A DNA stretch of 52,261 bases from an uncultured Clostridia bacterium (GTDB lineage: Bacteria; Bacillota; Clostridia; Oscillospirales; CAG-382), in NCBI GenBank assembly GCA_944375955.1, contig CALWBE010000061.1, positions 1 to 52,261 on the forward strand, read 5' to 3'. The notes under the pieces are model-generated. The model did no database searches and was not told the origin of the DNA. It saw nothing but the letters and a program-made list of their open reading frames with translations. The position numbers and the translations under genes are program-made. Below are positions 52,138 through 52,261 of the stretch, piece after piece; positions within the stretch are counted from its first letter, which is position 1, and each line of letters begins with the position of its first letter.

Positions 52138-52261
52138 TCTGAAAAAATAAAAGTCAAACACAAAAATAGAAAAGGGCGTAAAAAACCAGACCACGTAGAA
52201 GTGGTCGAAAAAACGGTATCAAGTTAGATTATTCGATCGAAACAGGTGACGAAATCAAGTA
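52138..52261 (+). pseudogene. Possible start of a gene broken by single-base losses in A-runs (partial)
   Basis: After the ribosome binding site, CTG 52139 is followed by six A and then an in-frame TAA. With one extra A the frame would read KKIKVKHKNRKGRKKP and on through HVEVVEK. A second six-A run (52208-52213) again needs one more A to continue as NGIKLDYSIETGDEIK to the window end. Either the gene is decayed or the assembly lost bases here. I recognise no family. Confidence 0.3.

Noticed and set aside
52189..52206. Hairpin GACCAC/GTGGTC near the right edge as a terminator
   Set aside because: No T-run follows and it lies within a possible coding stretch.
1..52261. tRNA, rRNA, CRISPR array, transposase or phage genes
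   Set aside because: I looked for the T-arm motif, direct spaced repeats and transposase or integrase motifs and saw none.

Overview
The window looks like a chromosomal segment from a low-GC, single-membrane anaerobic Firmicute, most probably an uncultured member of class Clostridia. The reasons are secreted proteins with S-layer homology (SLH) domains, lipobox lipoproteins together with Lgt, RNase J, the ScpA/ScpB condensin subunits, a Gram-positive style SecA, consensus sigma-A promoters (TTGACA/TATAAT with 17 bp spacers), strong AGGAGG ribosome binding sites and regular use of TTG and GTG starts. I see no rRNA, no tRNA, no CRISPR array, no insertion sequence and no phage gene. Genus-level placement is not possible from sequence reading alone.

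Layout. Bases 1-2700 hold a terminator, a NodB-type deacetylase and a YifB/ComM AAA+ ATPase. Bases 2700-14000 are a surface/secretion block: a 1107-residue SLH beta-helix protein, a 2174-residue secreted protein with four large repeat units ending in a calcineurin-like phosphoesterase, and a small endonuclease/exonuclease/phosphatase-fold enzyme. Bases 14000-21700 carry RNase J behind a long leader that may encode a small structured RNA, a CPA2 antiporter, a PsbP-like lipoprotein and SecA. Bases 21700-29600 are a + strand run: two related membrane proteins of unknown function, an AlaX-like tRNA editing protein, an SLC13/ArsB-type permease, a YbaK deacylase, a PHP phosphatase, and an ECF sigma factor with its probable anti-sigma factor and a small lipoprotein.

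Bases 29600-40100 alternate in strand: GpsA (-), Lgt (+) overlapping a GNAT acetyltransferase (-), a VOC protein (-) preceded by a tandem GGGAAA tract, a metallo-beta-lactamase-fold protein (+), TrmB (-), a DUF378 protein (+) behind a possible pseudoknot leader, and a - strand operon of site-2 protease, scpA, scpB, rpiB and an orphan solute-binding lipoprotein. Bases 40100-52261 hold a second copy of the SLH beta-helix protein on the - strand, a FucO-like alcohol dehydrogenase, an NSS-family sodium symporter, a Maa-type acetyltransferase, an orphan OmpR-family response regulator, a molybdopterin-binding-domain protein, ribF, and an overlapping penicillin-binding-protein-like gene whose second and third catalytic motifs are altered. 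The window ends in what may be a broken reading frame.

Functionally the window mixes housekeeping (RNA decay, protein export, lipoprotein maturation, chromosome segregation, flavin and phospholipid synthesis, tRNA modification and editing) with a prominent cell-surface component. I see no classical defence system or mobile island. The best leads for something undescribed are the giant repeat-phosphoesterase fusion, the inverted SLH paralogue pair, the candidate RNA structures at 14146-14282 and 34635-34695, the thrice-repeated membrane module at 21774-23811, and the altered carboxypeptidase motifs.
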